A DNA stretch of 59,336 nucleotides from Quadrisphaera sp. RL12-1S (GTDB lineage: Bacteria; Actinomycetota; Actinomycetes; Actinomycetales; Quadrisphaeraceae), in assembly GCF_014270065.1 (NCBI RefSeq), contig NZ_JACNME010000019.1, positions 1 to 59,336 of the forward strand, written 5' to 3'. Positions within the stretch are counted from its first letter, which is position 1, and every line of letters starts with the position of its first letter. Under the pieces are notes generated by a model. It had not been told where the DNA came from and did no database searches. It worked only from the letters and a program-made list of their open reading frames with translations. A program made the position numbers and the translations under genes. Positions 1 to 14,400 of the stretch are shown here, piece after piece.

Positions 1-357
1 AGCCGGCGCGCGCCGGCCGCACGGCGGTGGGAGCCGCCGCCTGCGGCGCGGCGGCCGGTGCTTGCCGCGCCGTCGTGGCGGCCGCCGACGCCGGCGGAGA
101 GGCCGGCGGACGGGCCGTCGTGCCCCGCTGCGCCGAGCCCGCCGCTGCGGGCCGGGGACCGTTGCCGAGGGTCCCGGCGCCGCCGACCACCGACGTCGGC
201 CGGGCGGTGCCGCCCGACGGTCGCTGGCCGGCGGGACGCGCGGACCCGGACGTCGTGCCCCCGCCAGGGGCGGACGGCGTCCCCGCGGACGCTCCGGCGG
301 ACGCAGACCGTCCAGCGCCGCCCGAGGGGTCTCGGGCGTCAGTCTTCTCGGACGGGC

Positions 358-361
<4 letters not shown>
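1..361 (-). CDS. DUF3566-type protein downstream of gyrA (partial, N-terminus only)
   Basis: An open frame starts at GTG 361-359 and runs off the window edge, with about 120 codons visible. The start overlaps the gyrA stop codon in a GTGA junction, so translation is probably coupled to gyrA. The visible part is low-complexity, rich in Ala, Pro, Gly, Ser and Thr, and contains no membrane helix yet. In Actinomycetota the gene after gyrA commonly encodes a DUF3566 membrane protein with a disordered N-terminus and two C-terminal helices. The assignment rests on position and composition only, because the conserved domain would lie outside the window. Confidence 0.6.
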
Positions 362-5248
<4,887 letters not shown>

Positions 5249-5869
5249 TCACCCGTAGGTGTCCCGCGGGCCGCGACCGCCCGCGGAGCGGCTGCCCGCC
5301 CGCCAGGAGGGCCCGGCCGGGCCGCGCACCACCAGGCGCGTCACCACGCCCTCACCGAGGTCCTCGTCGAGGCGCCGGAGCACGGTGGCGGTGAGCAGCC
5401 GCACCTGCGTGGCCCACGCCGTGGAGTCCGCGCGCACCACCAGCTCCCCCTCGGAGAAGGTCTCCGGCTGGCAGTGCGCCGCCACCTCGGCGCCGACCAC
5501 GTCGGCCCAGCGGCCCATGACGCCGCCCACCGCGACCGGCGTCCGCCAGCCGCGCTCGCTGACCAGGCGCCCGATGCTCGAGGACACCGTCTGGGGGTCG
5601 CGCGCGTCGGGTCGCGCGCCGCTCCCCCCGGCGGCCTGGCCGGAGCGCCGCCCACCGCCCGGCGCAGCCCCGGCGGTCCCCGCACCGCCGGCACCCGAGC
5701 GGCCCACCGGAGGCAGCGAGCCGGGCCGGCCGGGCCGGGCCCCCCGGGCCCGCGCCGCCGCCCGCACGCGGTGCAGGGCCGTGGCCGCGGCGTCCGGGAG
5801 CTGCTCGGGCCCGGGGAGCGCGTCGGGGTCCTCGGGGCCCGGCGGAGCGGCCGGCGGGTCAGGCGCCAC
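5249..5869 (-). CDS. DciA-like DUF721 protein (replicative helicase loader/operator)
   Basis: A 206-aa protein encoded between recF and gyrB, the standard position of the actinobacterial DUF721 (DciA) gene, whose family helps recruit the DnaB helicase. The first 80 residues are a Pro/Gly/Ala-rich linker. The conserved part follows, with [21 protein letters not shown], the [13 protein letters not shown] stretch and the strand-forming [18 protein letters not shown]. The GTG start overlaps the recF stop by 11 bp. The call is based on position plus the W-x-V-G-x-x-x-A pattern. Confidence 0.88.
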   Translation of the reverse strand: MAPDPPAAPPGPEDPDALPGPEQLPDAAATALHRVRAAARARGARPGRPGSLPPVGRSGAGGAGTAGAAPGGGRRSGQAAGGSGARPDARDPQTVSSSIGRLVSERGWRTPVAVGGVMGRWADVVGAEVAAHCQPETFSEGELVVRADSTAWATQVRLLTATVLRRLDEDLGEGVVTRLVVRGPAGPSWRAGSRSAGGRGPRDTYG

Positions 5870-7121
5870 CGGGCTCCACCGTGCCGGCGCGCACCTGGAG
5901 GCGCCGGCCCGACAGCTCCGGGGGCACGTCCTCGGCGACCGCCGCCGTGATGAGCACCTGCTCCGCCGGCGCCACGAGCGCCGCGAGGCGCTGGCGGCGC
6001 CCCGCGTCGAGCTCGGCGAAGACGTCGTCCAGGACGAGGACCGGCTCGCTCGCGGGGTCCTTCGGGCCGTCGCCGCACAGCAGCTCGTACAGGCCGAGCC
6101 GCAGGGCGAGCGCGTACGACCACGACTCGCCGTGGCTGGCGTACCCCCGCGCGGGCAGGCCGGACAGCTCCAGCACGAGGTCGTCGCGCTGGGGCCCCAC
6201 CAGGGAGGTCCCCCGCTCCAGCTCCTCGGCGCGCACCTGCGCCATCTGCTCCAGCAGCGCCTGCGCCAGCTCCGCGCGGGGCGGCAGCTCGGCGTCGCCG
6301 GCGGGGTCGAGGTCGGCCAGCAGCGGCAGGCTGCTGCGGTACCCCAGCCGCACGGGTCCGTCGGCGTCGCCCGGCGCTCCCCCAGCCCCGCTGACCGCGG
6401 CGTAGGCGCGGGCCACGTGCGGGTGCAGGCGCCGCACGAGCAGCAGCCGGGCCGCCAGGAGCTCCGCCCCGGCCGTGGCGAGGTGGGTGTCCCAGACGTC
6501 GAGCGTGGCGGCCTCGGCGGCCGCGGCGTCCTCCCAGCCCGCCTCCCGGGCCGCCAGGGCCGCCCGGTCGCGCGAGCGGGACGGCCTCCCGGACCGCCCG
6601 CCCCGCCGCGCCGCCGCGGCCTGGCGCAGCAGAGCCCCCCGCTGCTTCAGCACGCGGTCGAGGTCGGACCGGGTCCCGGCCAGGCGCGGGGCGAGCGCGA
6701 CCAGCGCGTCGTCCATGAACCTGCGCCGGCCGTCGGGGTCACCCTTGACCAGGGCGAGGTCCTCGGGCGCGAACAGCACGGTGCGCAGCGACCCGAGGAC
6801 CTCCCGCGCGCGCTGCAGGGGGGCCCGGTTCAGGCGGGCCCGGTTGGCGCGGCCGGGTGAGATCTCCACCTCCACGAGGGTGGAGCGACCGGCCCGGTCC
6901 ACCGCGGCGCGCACCACCGCCCGCTCCGCGCCGGCGCGCACCAGGGGCGCGTCCGTCGCGGCGCGGTGGCTGCCGAGGGTCGCCGCGTAGCCGACGGCCT
7001 CGACGAGGTTGGTCTTGCCCTGCCCGTTGGGCCCGACCAGGGCGGTCGGGCCCGGGGCGAGCTCGACCTCCGCGCCCGCGTAGTTGCGGAAGTCGACCAG
7101 GGACAGGTGCGTGACGTGCAC
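5859..7121 (-). CDS. recF: DNA replication and repair protein RecF
   Basis: SMC-like ATPase that helps load RecA at gapped DNA in the RecFOR pathway. The protein is 420 aa. It begins [16 protein letters not shown] and has Walker [10 protein letters not shown] (residues 30-38), the central signature around GPQRDDL, and Walker B-like [12 protein letters not shown] near the C-terminus. The GTG start at 7121 lies 13 bp after the gnd stop, and the 3' end overlaps dciA, so it sits in a tight dnaN-gnd-recF-dciA cluster. The Shine-Dalgarno sequence is weak. Confidence 0.96.
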   Translation of the reverse strand: MHVTHLSLVDFRNYAGAEVELAPGPTALVGPNGQGKTNLVEAVGYAATLGSHRAATDAPLVRAGAERAVVRAAVDRAGRSTLVEVEISPGRANRARLNRAPLQRAREVLGSLRTVLFAPEDLALVKGDPDGRRRFMDDALVALAPRLAGTRSDLDRVLKQRGALLRQAAAARRGGRSGRPSRSRDRAALAAREAGWEDAAAAEAATLDVWDTHLATAGAELLAARLLLVRRLHPHVARAYAAVSGAGGAPGDADGPVRLGYRSSLPLLADLDPAGDAELPPRAELAQALLEQMAQVRAEELERGTSLVGPQRDDLVLELSGLPARGYASHGESWSYALALRLGLYELLCGDGPKDPASEPVLVLDDVFAELDAGRRQRLAALVAPAEQVLITAAVAEDVPPELSGRRLQVRAGTVEPGGA

Positions 7122-7134
7122 CTGCCGGCGCCCG

Positions 7135-8133
7135 TCAGCGGGAGGTGGAGCCCGAGCCGGAGCTCGGTCCCGCCTCGGCTGCGCTGGCCTCCTGGACGCC
7201 CTGCTCGGGCTTTCCGCCGCTGGTCTGGTCGGAGGTCGCGTCGTCCCCGCCCAGTGACTCCACCGCGTGGCCGCCGAACTGGTTGCGCAGCGCGGCCACC
7301 ATCTTCATGGCCGGCGAGTCGTCCTGGCGGGAGGCGAAGCGGGCGAACAGCGCGGCCGTGATGGCCGGCATCGGGACCGACTCGTTGATGGCCTCCTCGA
7401 CGGTCCAGCGGCCCTCGCCGGAGTCGTTCACGTAGCCGCGGATGGAGCCGAGGCTCGTGCCCTCGGCCTCCAGGGCGCGCACCAGGAGGTCCAGCAGCCA
7501 GGACCGCACCACGGTGCCGCGCGTCCACGCCTTGAAGGAGCCGGTGACGTCGGTGACGATGTCCTTGGCGGTGAGCAGCTCGAAGCCCTCGGCGTACGCC
7601 TGCATGAGGCCGTACTCGATGCCGTTGTGGACCATCTTCGCGTAGTGCCCGGCGCCGACGGCCCCGGCGTGCACGAAGCCCTCCTCGCGGGGGCCCTCGG
7701 GGCGCAGCGCGTCGAAGACGGGCAGCAGCCGCTCCACCAGCTCGGCGTCCCCGCCGCACATGAGGCCGTAGCCGTTGTCCAGGCCCCAGATGCCGCCGGA
7801 GACCCCGCAGTCCACGAAGCCGATGCCGCGCTCGGCGAGGGACTCCGCGTGGGCGGCGTCGTCGGTGTACTTGGAGTTGCCGCCGTCGATGACGACGTCG
7901 CCCTCCGACAGCAGGCCCTTGAGCTGGTCGATGACGCTGTGCGTGACCTTCCCGGCCGGGACCATCACCCAGACCGCCCGCGGGGCCGGCAGGGCCTCGA
8001 CGAGCGCCTCCAGGCTCTCGACGTCGGAGAGGTCGGGGTTGTTGTCGAAGCCGGTGACCTCGATGCCGCCGCGGCGCAGCCGCGTGCGCATGTTGCCGCC
8101 CATCTTGCCGAGACCGACCAGACCGATGTGCAC
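7135..8133 (-). CDS. gnd: 6-phosphogluconate dehydrogenase, decarboxylating (short GndA type)
   Basis: Catalyses the oxidative decarboxylation of 6-phosphogluconate to ribulose 5-phosphate in the pentose phosphate pathway. The protein is 332 aa, the size of the shorter family. An N-terminal Rossmann motif [12 protein letters not shown] is followed by the substrate motif [10 protein letters not shown] and the catalytic helix [10 protein letters not shown]. The C-terminal 30 residues are a low-complexity tail. The GTG start has GGAGG seven bases upstream. Placement between dnaN and recF is seen in Streptomyces and relatives and has no obvious functional link to replication. Confidence 0.95.
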   Translation of the reverse strand: MHIGLVGLGKMGGNMRTRLRRGGIEVTGFDNNPDLSDVESLEALVEALPAPRAVWVMVPAGKVTHSVIDQLKGLLSEGDVVIDGGNSKYTDDAAHAESLAERGIGFVDCGVSGGIWGLDNGYGLMCGGDAELVERLLPVFDALRPEGPREEGFVHAGAVGAGHYAKMVHNGIEYGLMQAYAEGFELLTAKDIVTDVTGSFKAWTRGTVVRSWLLDLLVRALEAEGTSLGSIRGYVNDSGEGRWTVEEAINESVPMPAITAALFARFASRQDDSPAMKMVAALRNQFGGHAVESLGGDDATSDQTSGGKPEQGVQEASAAEAGPSSGSGSTSR

Positions 8134-8186
8134 AGCAGACCTCCGGGAGTGCGTCGTTGAGTGGGGCGCCCGCGGGTGGGCGGGGG

Positions 8187-9341
8187 TCAGCCGGCCATCC
8201 GCACGGGCATGAGCAGGTAGCGGTAGTGGTCGCTGGGCTCGCCGTCCTCGTCGGTCTGACCGGTGAGGACGGCGGGCTTCGTGGGAAGCGTGAAGGACAG
8301 CCGCACGAACGGCATGTTGAGCGCGCCGAGGCCGTCGAGCAGGAACTGCGGGTTGAACGCGATGGACACGTCGTCACCGTGCAGCTGGGCGGGGATCGCC
8401 TCCGAGGCCTGCGCGTCCTCGCCGTCGCCGGCCTCCAGGACCACCTGGCCCTGGCTGAAGGACAGCCGCACGGGGCGGCTGCGCTCGGCGACCAGCGCCA
8501 CGCGGCGCACCGCCTCGACCAGCGCCGGGACGGAGACCACCGCGGCGATCGGGGACTCGGCGGGGAACAGCGAGCGGACCTTCGGGTAGTCGCCGTCGAC
8601 CAGGAGCGACGTGGTGCGCCGCCCTCCGGCCTCGAAGCCGACCAGCCCGGAGGCGCCCCGTCCGCGGCCCTCGCCGCCGGCGGCCTCCGACGACAGCGCC
8701 AGGACGACCTCGCCGCTGCCCATGGCCCGGGCGACCTCGGACAGGGTGCGGGCCCGCACGAGCGCCGCCGAGGACGCCCCGCCCTCGCCCGCGCTCCACG
8801 GCAGGGTCCGCACCGCGAGGCGGTAGCGGTCGGTGGCGAGCAGGGTCAGCTCGTCCCCCTCGATCTCCACGCGGACGCCGGTGAGGACCGGGAGCGTCTC
8901 GTCGCGGCTGGCGGCCACCACCACCTGCGCCACGGCGGAGGCGAAGACGTCACCGGCCACGCTGCCGAGGACGTCCGGCATGGCCGGGAGCGCCGGGTAG
9001 TCCTCCACCGGCATGGTCAGCAGGGTGAAGCGGCTCGAGCCGCACGTGACGACGACGCGGGGCCCCTGCAGCGAGACCTGGACCGGCTGCGCGGGCAGGG
9101 AGCGGGCGATGTCGGCCAGGAGGCGCCCCGAGACGAGCACGCGCCCGGGCTCGTGCACCTCCGCGGGGACCTCCACGTGGGCGGAGACCTCGTAGTCGAA
9201 GCTCGACAGCTTCAGCACGCCCGGCTCGGCTGCCTCCAGGAGGACGCCCGAGAGCACCGGGACCGGAGGACGGGCCGGAAGCGTCCGCGCCGTCCACCCG
9301 ACGGCGTCGGCCAGGACGTCGCGCTCGACCCCGAACCTCAC
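8187..9341 (-). CDS. dnaN: DNA polymerase III sliding clamp (beta subunit)
   Basis: Ring-shaped processivity clamp of the replicative polymerase, 384 aa from the chosen start. The N-terminus is typical: VRFGVERDVLADAVGWTART. The C-terminus ends YRYLLMPVRMAG; the family usually ends with a PVR(L/M) motif. The GTG at 9341 is preferred because GGAGG sits at 9348-9352; the 34 in-frame codons upstream lie in the oriC gap and are not clamp-like. The gene lies next to oriC on the side opposite dnaA and is transcribed away from it. Confidence 0.96.
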   Translation of the reverse strand: MRFGVERDVLADAVGWTARTLPARPPVPVLSGVLLEAAEPGVLKLSSFDYEVSAHVEVPAEVHEPGRVLVSGRLLADIARSLPAQPVQVSLQGPRVVVTCGSSRFTLLTMPVEDYPALPAMPDVLGSVAGDVFASAVAQVVVAASRDETLPVLTGVRVEIEGDELTLLATDRYRLAVRTLPWSAGEGGASSAALVRARTLSEVARAMGSGEVVLALSSEAAGGEGRGRGASGLVGFEAGGRRTTSLLVDGDYPKVRSLFPAESPIAAVVSVPALVEAVRRVALVAERSRPVRLSFSQGQVVLEAGDGEDAQASEAIPAQLHGDDVSIAFNPQFLLDGLGALNMPFVRLSFTLPTKPAVLTGQTDEDGEPSDHYRYLLMPVRMAG

Positions 9342-9829
9342 GGGTCCACCTCCATGCGTTGGTGCTGTGCGTGCCCGGAGAGGGCCCCGAGCGGCGAGGG
9401 TAACGGTCTGCGGGCCTTCGCCCGGTCGGCCACCCACAGCCACCCCGTGCGGCGGTCCGGGCGGTCCGGCGCAGATGAAGGCGGCGCGATCGAATCCGCT
9501 AGATGACTGGTTCCGTAGTAGTCATAGGGCCTGTGGATTCTGTGGAAAACCCCCGTCATCGCAGGTGAGGGGTTGTGCACACCTGTGGACAGAGCTGTGG
9601 ATGACGTGGGGAAAAACTACGGGTGCCTGTGGACGGCCAGATCTTGTCCACATCGCGTCCACAGATCGACCCCCAGTTGTCCACACGTCGTCCACAGGAT
9701 CCGGGCGGTTTTCCACAGGGGCTGTGGACAGCTTTGTCCACAGCCCCTGTGGATGGCTGTGGACCGTCCTCACCTGGGGACACAGCCTGTGGACAACTCG
9801 CGTCCGCGCTGGTCAGGGCCTCGAGCGGG
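9342..9829. other. oriC: Chromosomal replication origin oriC (dnaA-dnaN intergenic region)
   Basis: A 488-bp gene-free gap packed with DnaA boxes. Four match the high-GC consensus TTGTCCACA exactly: 9644-9652, 9677-9685 and 9734-9742 on plus, and 9788-9796 on minus. Near matches with one or two changes include 9541-9549, 9584-9592, 9628-9636, 9656-9664, 9688-9696, 9709-9717, 9723-9731, 9749-9757 and 9758-9766. The boxes lie in the dnaA-proximal half. The segment 9495-9550 is relatively AT-rich for this genome and could be the unwinding element. The dnaA-dnaN gap is the known oriC site in Streptomyces and Mycobacterium. Confidence 0.93.
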
Positions 9830-11377
9830 TCAGGCCCGGTGCTGCAGCTTGATGCGGTTGGTGAGCTCGGTGACCTCGTTGTAGGTCTGCCGGCGCTCCG
9901 CCAGCTGCTCGCGCACCTTGCGGTTCGCGTGCATGACGGTGGTGTGGTCGCGGCCGCCGAACGCCTGCCCGATCTTCGGCAGGCTGAGCTCGGTGAGCTC
10001 CCGGCACAGGTACATCGCCACCTGTCGGGCGTTCACCACCGAGCGCGAGCGCGCGGGCCCGCAGAGGTCCTCGATGGTCAGCTTGTAGTAGTCGGCCGTC
10101 TGGGCCATGACCGTCGCCAGGGAGATCTGCGCCGTCTCCCCGGTCAGGAGGTCCTTGAGCACCACCTCGGCCAGGGCGAGGTCGACGTCGGCCCGGTTGA
10201 GGTTGGCGAAGGCCGTGACCCTGATCAGGGCGCCCTCGAGCTCGCGGATGTTGGTGGAGATCTGCGAGCCGATGAACTCCAGCACCTCGTAGGGGACCGA
10301 GATGCGGTCGGTGATGGCCTTCTTGGACAGGATCGCGATGCGCGTCTCCAGGTCCGGCGGCTGCACGTCGGTGGTCAGGCCCCACTCGAACCTGGACCGC
10401 ATCCGCTCCTCGAAGCCGAACAGGTTCTTGGGCGGCTGGTCCGAGGTGATGATCACCTGCTTGTTGGCGTTGTGCAGCACGTTGAAGGTGTGGAAGAACT
10501 CCTCCTGCGTCTGCACCTTGTTCGACAGGAACTGGATGTCGTCCACCAGCAGGAAGTCGACGTCGCGGTAGCGCCGGAGGAACGAGTTCTTCTGGTCGTC
10601 CCGGATCGAGTTGATGAAGTCGTTGGTGAACTCCTCGGAGTTCACGTACCGCACCTTGACGCCCTGGTAGAGGTGCTGGGCGTAGTGCCCGATGGCGTGC
10701 AGCAGGTGCGTCTTGCCCAGTCCGGAGGGCCCGTAGACGAACAGCGGGTTGTAGGCCTTGGCAGGCGCCTCCGCCACGGCGACGGCCGCCGCGTGGGCGA
10801 ACCGGTTGGACGAGCCGATGACGAAGGTGTCGAAGGTGTACTTGGGGTTGAGGCGCGCCGGCTCGGCGTCCTTGCGCGACTGCTCCCCGCGCCGGCTGCG
10901 GGGCACCTGCGAGGGCCTGCTGACGCCGAAGAGCGCGCCGTCCTCACCCGTGGCGAGCAGCTCGGCGCCGTCCTCGGGCCCGTCGTCGTCCCCGGCCGGG
11001 CCGTCCTCGCCGGTCCCGTCCGCAGAGGCCCCCTCGGCGTCGCCGCGGGGCGAGGGCACCTGCCCGTCACCGGCGGCCGGGGCGCGCGGCGCCTCCACCG
11101 GGGGGGCGTCGGTGAGGCTGCTGTCCACCGCCACCGCCACGCGGACCTCACGGCCCAGGCGCTCCGACAGCGCGGCGGCCACGGGCTCGCGCAGCCGCTG
11201 CTCGATCATCTCCTTGGTGAGCTCGTTGGGCACCGAGAGCAGCACCATGTCGTTGAGCAGGCCCAGCGGACGGGTCAGGCGCAGGAACGCCAGCTGCTGG
11301 CGCGAGATGCGCGCGTCGGCGCCCAGCGCGGCGATGACGCCAGGCCAGGCCGAGGGGAGATCATGCTCATCGGCCAC
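9830..11377 (-). CDS. dnaA: Chromosomal replication initiator protein DnaA
   Basis: Origin-binding AAA+ initiator, 515 aa from the chosen start. Order: N-terminal DnaB-contact domain, an acidic low-complexity linker (residues about 90-170), AAA+ core with Walker [12 protein letters not shown] and Walker [10 protein letters not shown], then the DNA-binding domain with the signature [11 protein letters not shown]. The start is GTG 11377, just upstream of [10 protein letters not shown]. The longer frame upstream crosses the promoter region and its DnaA boxes, so it is rejected. The boxes upstream (11417-11449) suggest autoregulation. Confidence 0.97.
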   Translation of the reverse strand: MADEHDLPSAWPGVIAALGADARISRQQLAFLRLTRPLGLLNDMVLLSVPNELTKEMIEQRLREPVAAALSERLGREVRVAVAVDSSLTDAPPVEAPRAPAAGDGQVPSPRGDAEGASADGTGEDGPAGDDDGPEDGAELLATGEDGALFGVSRPSQVPRSRRGEQSRKDAEPARLNPKYTFDTFVIGSSNRFAHAAAVAVAEAPAKAYNPLFVYGPSGLGKTHLLHAIGHYAQHLYQGVKVRYVNSEEFTNDFINSIRDDQKNSFLRRYRDVDFLLVDDIQFLSNKVQTQEEFFHTFNVLHNANKQVIITSDQPPKNLFGFEERMRSRFEWGLTTDVQPPDLETRIAILSKKAITDRISVPYEVLEFIGSQISTNIRELEGALIRVTAFANLNRADVDLALAEVVLKDLLTGETAQISLATVMAQTADYYKLTIEDLCGPARSRSVVNARQVAMYLCRELTELSLPKIGQAFGGRDHTTVMHANRKVREQLAERRQTYNEVTELTNRIKLQHRA

Positions 11378-11416
11378 CGCTCCACCCTCCCACGCCCGCG
11401 CGAAGGGTCGCGCACG

Positions 11417-11449
11417 TCGTCCACAGGGTTGTCCACAGGCTGTGGACGG
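11417..11449. promoter_or_regulatory. DnaA boxes upstream of dnaA
   Basis: A perfect TTGTCCACA lies at 11429-11437, flanked by TCGTCCACA (11417-11425) and TGTGGACGG (11441-11449). They sit 40-72 bp upstream of the dnaA GTG. This fits DnaA repressing its own gene, as known for other bacteria; the regulatory role here is inferred. Confidence 0.7.
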
Positions 11450-11586
11450 AGGTGGGGACGTCGACCGGTCGGGAGGCGGCACTGCCGACCCCGGAGCGGG
11501 AGCGCACGACGCTAGCGGCACGGTCTCGCCCGGCACAAGGCGGCACGCCGGAGGGGGTCTGGAGCGACCTGGCACCCCGTCGGAGC

Positions 11587-11630
11587 CGCGTCGGCAGCGC
11601 GTCGGCACCGCGTCGGCAGCGCGTCGGCAG
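11587..11630. repeat. Four tandem 11-bp repeats in the dnaA-rpmH gap
   Basis: The unit CGCGTCGGCAG occurs four times head to tail (11587-11597, 11598-11608, 11609-11619, 11620-11630). Only the last base of copy 2 differs. The 11-bp period is close to one helical turn, so a protein could bind the same face of each copy. The repeats lie in the 464-bp gap between divergent dnaA and rpmH. That gap also holds DnaA boxes and a TACCGT -10-like hexamer, and I see no gene in it. Confidence 0.75.
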
Positions 11631-11684
11631 CGCCCGGCGAGCCGCCAGGTTTGACCCTCGAGGCCCGCGGCCCCTACCGTGGAG

Positions 11685-11690
11685 CGGTTG
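11685..11690 (+). promoter_or_regulatory. Candidate -10 element for the rpmH-rnpA operon
   Basis: TACCGT lies about 150 bases upstream of rpmH in the context CCCCTACCGTGG. The same CCTACCGT or TACCGT hexamer precedes dnaB and dinB in this window. No matching -35 box is evident at normal spacing (a TTGACC lies 28 bp upstream), so this is a weak call. Confidence 0.3.
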
Positions 11691-11841
11691 CGGCAGGCGC
11701 TCGTGCGTCCGTCGGTGCCCTCCCGGCCAGGTGGTCGAGGGCCCACGGGCCGGAGTCCCGCCGCTCGGTGCGACCGCGCTCACCCGAGCGCCCGGTCGCC
11801 CCGGACAACGAGCTGATCAGCGACGTGATGGAGTGACGGGC

Positions 11842-11979
11842 GTGAGCAAGCGGACCTTCCAGCCGAACAACCGGCGCCGGGCCAAGGTGCACGGCTTCCG
11901 CCTGCGCATGCGCACCCGCGCCGGCCGCGCCATCCTCGCCGCGCGGCGCTCCAAGGGCCGCGCCCAGCTGTCCGCCTGA
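11842..11979 (+). CDS. rpmH: 50S ribosomal protein L34 (bL34)
   Basis: A 45-aa, highly basic ribosomal protein with the full family signature [20 protein letters not shown] and [17 protein letters not shown]. The GTG start at 11842 has GGAG eight bases upstream. A second GTG at 11833 overlaps the Shine-Dalgarno sequence and is rejected. It is the first gene of the conserved rpmH-rnpA-yidD-yidC-jag-rsmG-parA-parB run that diverges from dnaA. Confidence 0.97.
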   Translation: MSKRTFQPNNRRRAKVHGFRLRMRTRAGRAILAARRSKGRAQLSA

Positions 11980-12008
11980 GAACCAGCGGCCCCCGGGCCC
12001 GCTGCCTC

Positions 12009-12374
12009 GTGCTCCCCGCAGCGCACCGCCTCCGCCGTCCCGTCGACTTCTCGGCGGTCGTGCGGCGCGGGCGGCGCGCCGGCCGGCGCCACCTCGTCCT
12101 CCACCTCCTCGAGCCCTCGGGCCTCGACGGGGCGGAGGGCCCGGTGCGCGTCGGCTTCGTGGTCTCCAAGGCCGTGGGCGGCTCGGTGGTCCGCAACCGC
12201 GTCGAGCGCAGGCTGCGCCACCTCGTGCGCGACCAGCTGCCGGAGCTGCCCCCGGGCAGCCGCGCGGTGGTGAGGGCCAACCCTGCGGCTGCCGACGCCT
12301 CCAGCGAGGTGCTGGCGAGGGACCTCGCCTCGGCGGTCCGCAAGCTCGTGCCCGACGAGGGACCGCAGCGGTGA
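12009..12374 (+). CDS. rnpA: Ribonuclease P protein component
   Basis: Protein subunit of RNase P, which with the RNA subunit removes the 5' leader of tRNA precursors. The protein is 121 aa and basic. It starts [21 protein letters not shown] and carries the RNR signature as [14 protein letters not shown]. The GTG start has no clear Shine-Dalgarno sequence and lies 29 bp after rpmH. The stop codon overlaps the yidD start in a GTGA junction, suggesting coupled translation. Confidence 0.94.
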   Translation: MLPAAHRLRRPVDFSAVVRRGRRAGRRHLVLHLLEPSGLDGAEGPVRVGFVVSKAVGGSVVRNRVERRLRHLVRDQLPELPPGSRAVVRANPAAADASSEVLARDLASAVRKLVPDEGPQR

Positions 12375-12787
12375 GGCGCCTCGTCCGCGCGCTGCGGGTG
12401 CTGGACCGCGGCCTCGCCGTCGTGCTCCTCCTGCTGGTCCGGGTCTACCAGCTGCTCGTGTCCCCCCTCCTGGGGCCGGTGTGCCGGTACGCGCCGTCGT
12501 GCTCCTCCTACGGGGCCACAGCGCTGCGGCGCCACGGAGCCGTCCGCGGCACCTGGCTCACCGGGCTGCGCCTCCTGCGCTGCCACCCCTGGGCCGCCGG
12601 CGGCTGGGACCCGGTGCCCGAGCCTCGCGCCGGAGCCGCCGTCGACAGGCCTCACACTGGTGGGGTCCGCCCGCCCGTCGCAGACCGGTGCGAGCGCCAC
12701 CGGCACTCCGGGCACCGCGCCCGGCCCGACCTGCACGACGACCTTGACCGCGGGGCCTCCCGTCCCCAGCCCGTGAGGACGAGATGA
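12371..12787 (+). CDS. yidD: Membrane protein insertion efficiency factor YidD
   Basis: Small membrane-associated protein that aids YidC-dependent insertion. The family core is plain: [20 protein letters not shown] followed by [16 protein letters not shown] and [18 protein letters not shown]. At 138 aa it is longer than the usual 70-100 aa; the extra C-terminal 45 residues are polar, Arg/His-rich and not recognised. It overlaps rnpA by 4 bp at its start and yidC by 4 bp (ATGA) at its end. Confidence 0.93.
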   Translation: MRRLVRALRVLDRGLAVVLLLLVRVYQLLVSPLLGPVCRYAPSCSSYGATALRRHGAVRGTWLTGLRLLRCHPWAAGGWDPVPEPRAGAAVDRPHTGGVRPPVADRCERHRHSGHRARPDLHDDLDRGASRPQPVRTR

Positions 12788-13761
12788 ACTTCTTCGAGAG
12801 CCTGATCTACCCGCTCGAGTGGGTGGTGGCCTGGATCATGGTCGGCGCCCACGCGGGGCTGACAGCGCTCGGCATGCCGGAGGACGGCGGCTGGACCTGG
12901 GCGCTCTCGATCGTCGCCCTCGTGGTCATCATCCGCATCGTCCTGATCCCGCTGTTCGTCAAGCAGATCAAGGCCAGCCGGGGCATGGCCCTGCTGCAGC
13001 CGGAGATGCGGAAGATCCAGCAGAAGTACAAGGGCAAGACCGACCCGGCCAGCCGGGAGGCGATGAGCAAGGAGACCATGGAGCTCTACCGCTCCCATGG
13101 CACGAACCCCTTCTCCTCCTGCCTGCCGATCCTGCTGCAGGCGCCGATCTTCTTCGCCCTGTTCCGGGTGCTCAACTACGGGATCCGCAACGAGCAGGGC
13201 GTCGGCCCGCTCACCGGGGTGCTGGCCAAGCAGGCCGCGGAGTCGACCATCTTCGGCGCCCGCCTGACGGACACCTTCCTGGGCAGCGGTGACCTCAACG
13301 TCAAGGTCCTCACCGCGGTGCTCATCGTGGCGATGAGCCTGACGACCTTCACCACGCAGCGGCAGCTCATGATCAAGAACATGCCGGCGTCGGCGCTGGA
13401 CAACCCCTTCGCCCAGCAGCAGAAGCTGATCATGTACCTGTTCCCGATCATCTTCGCCGTCTCCGGCGTCAACTTCCCGATCGGCGTGCTCATCTACTGG
13501 TTCACCACCAACCTGTGGACCGGTGGCCAGCAGGCCTACGTCATCCGCCGCATGCCGGCGCCGGGCTCCAAGGCCGAGGAGGCCCTCAAGGAGCGCCGCG
13601 CCAAGCGCGCCCTGCGCCGCGGTGAGTCCGCGTCCACCGAGGTCGTGGCCGGCCAGGTCGTCGACCAGGGCTCCGTCCAGCGCAGCGGCCAGCGGGTGCA
13701 GCCCAAGCGCAAGGACCGCAGCCGCGGCCCCGCTGAGCCCACGCGCCGCCCCCAGAACTGA
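12784..13761 (+). CDS. yidC: Membrane protein insertase YidC/Oxa1
   Basis: Inserts proteins into the cytoplasmic membrane, alone or with Sec. The protein is 325 aa. It has an N-terminal helix (residues about 10-30), the core [20 protein letters not shown], a cytoplasmic hairpin containing [18 protein letters not shown], and helices around [36 protein letters not shown] and [15 protein letters not shown]. The C-terminal tail is basic ([17 protein letters not shown]), as expected for ribosome contact. It starts within an ATGA overlap with yidD. Confidence 0.96.
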   Translation: MNFFESLIYPLEWVVAWIMVGAHAGLTALGMPEDGGWTWALSIVALVVIIRIVLIPLFVKQIKASRGMALLQPEMRKIQQKYKGKTDPASREAMSKETMELYRSHGTNPFSSCLPILLQAPIFFALFRVLNYGIRNEQGVGPLTGVLAKQAAESTIFGARLTDTFLGSGDLNVKVLTAVLIVAMSLTTFTTQRQLMIKNMPASALDNPFAQQQKLIMYLFPIIFAVSGVNFPIGVLIYWFTTNLWTGGQQAYVIRRMPAPGSKAEEALKERRAKRALRRGESASTEVVAGQVVDQGSVQRSGQRVQPKRKDRSRGPAEPTRRPQN

Positions 13762-13790
13762 ACCGCCCACCCGACGACGAGGAGGCCGTG

Positions 13791-14399
13791 GTGAGCACCG
13801 AGCAGGCCACGCACGAGGTCCCCACCAGCACCACCGACGGCAGCGCCGAGGAGCCCGTCGAGGCGCCCGAGCCCGCCGAGGGCCAGGCGCCCGAGGCCGA
13901 GGCCGGCGGCGAGCGCCGCAGCCGCCTCGAGCGCCTCGAGGAGGAGGGCGAGGTCGCGGCGGACTACCTCGAGGAGCTCCTCGACATCGCGGACCTCGAC
14001 GGCGACATCGACATCGACGTCGAGGACGGCCGCGCCGCCGTCTCGGTGGTCGCCGAGGGCAGCGACGCCGTCGCCCTGCGCCGGCTCGCCGGCTCTCGCG
14101 GCGAGGTGCTCGAGGCGCTGCAGGACCTCACGCGGCTGGCCGTCCAGGCGCGCACCGGTGAGCGCAGCCGGCTGATGCTCGACGTGGCCGGGCACCGCGC
14201 CCGCCGCCGCGAGGAGCTGCAGCAGCTGGCCGCCCAGGCGGTGGCGGAGGTCCAGCGCGACGGCTCCCCGGTGGCGCTGGAGCCCATGAACCCCTTCGAG
14301 CGCAAGGTCGTGCACGACGCCGTCGCGGCGGCCGGCCTGGTCAGCGACTCCGAGGGCGAGGAGCCCCACCGCCGCGTCGTGGTCTCCCCCGCCGCCTGA
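13791..14399 (+). CDS. jag: Jag/KhpB-type R3H domain RNA-binding protein
   Basis: A 202-aa protein with an acidic, low-complexity N-terminus (residues 1-45), a KH-like region (YLEELLDIADLDGDIDIDVE) and a C-terminal R3H domain (PMNPFERKVVHDAVAAAGLV, then PHRRVVVSP). It is the standard partner downstream of yidC and is thought to bind RNA. GTG 13791 is chosen over GTG 13788 because GGAGG at 13781-13785 leaves five bases to the former but only two to the latter. Confidence 0.93.
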   Translation: MSTEQATHEVPTSTTDGSAEEPVEAPEPAEGQAPEAEAGGERRSRLERLEEEGEVAADYLEELLDIADLDGDIDIDVEDGRAAVSVVAEGSDAVALRRLAGSRGEVLEALQDLTRLAVQARTGERSRLMLDVAGHRARRREELQQLAAQAVAEVQRDGSPVALEPMNPFERKVVHDAVAAAGLVSDSEGEEPHRRVVVSPAA

Positions 14400-14400
14400 C

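Noticed and set aside
9367..11515. Plus-strand frames crossing oriC and dnaA
   Set aside because: They read the DnaA boxes as protein and run antisense to dnaA. No Shine-Dalgarno sequence or family motif.
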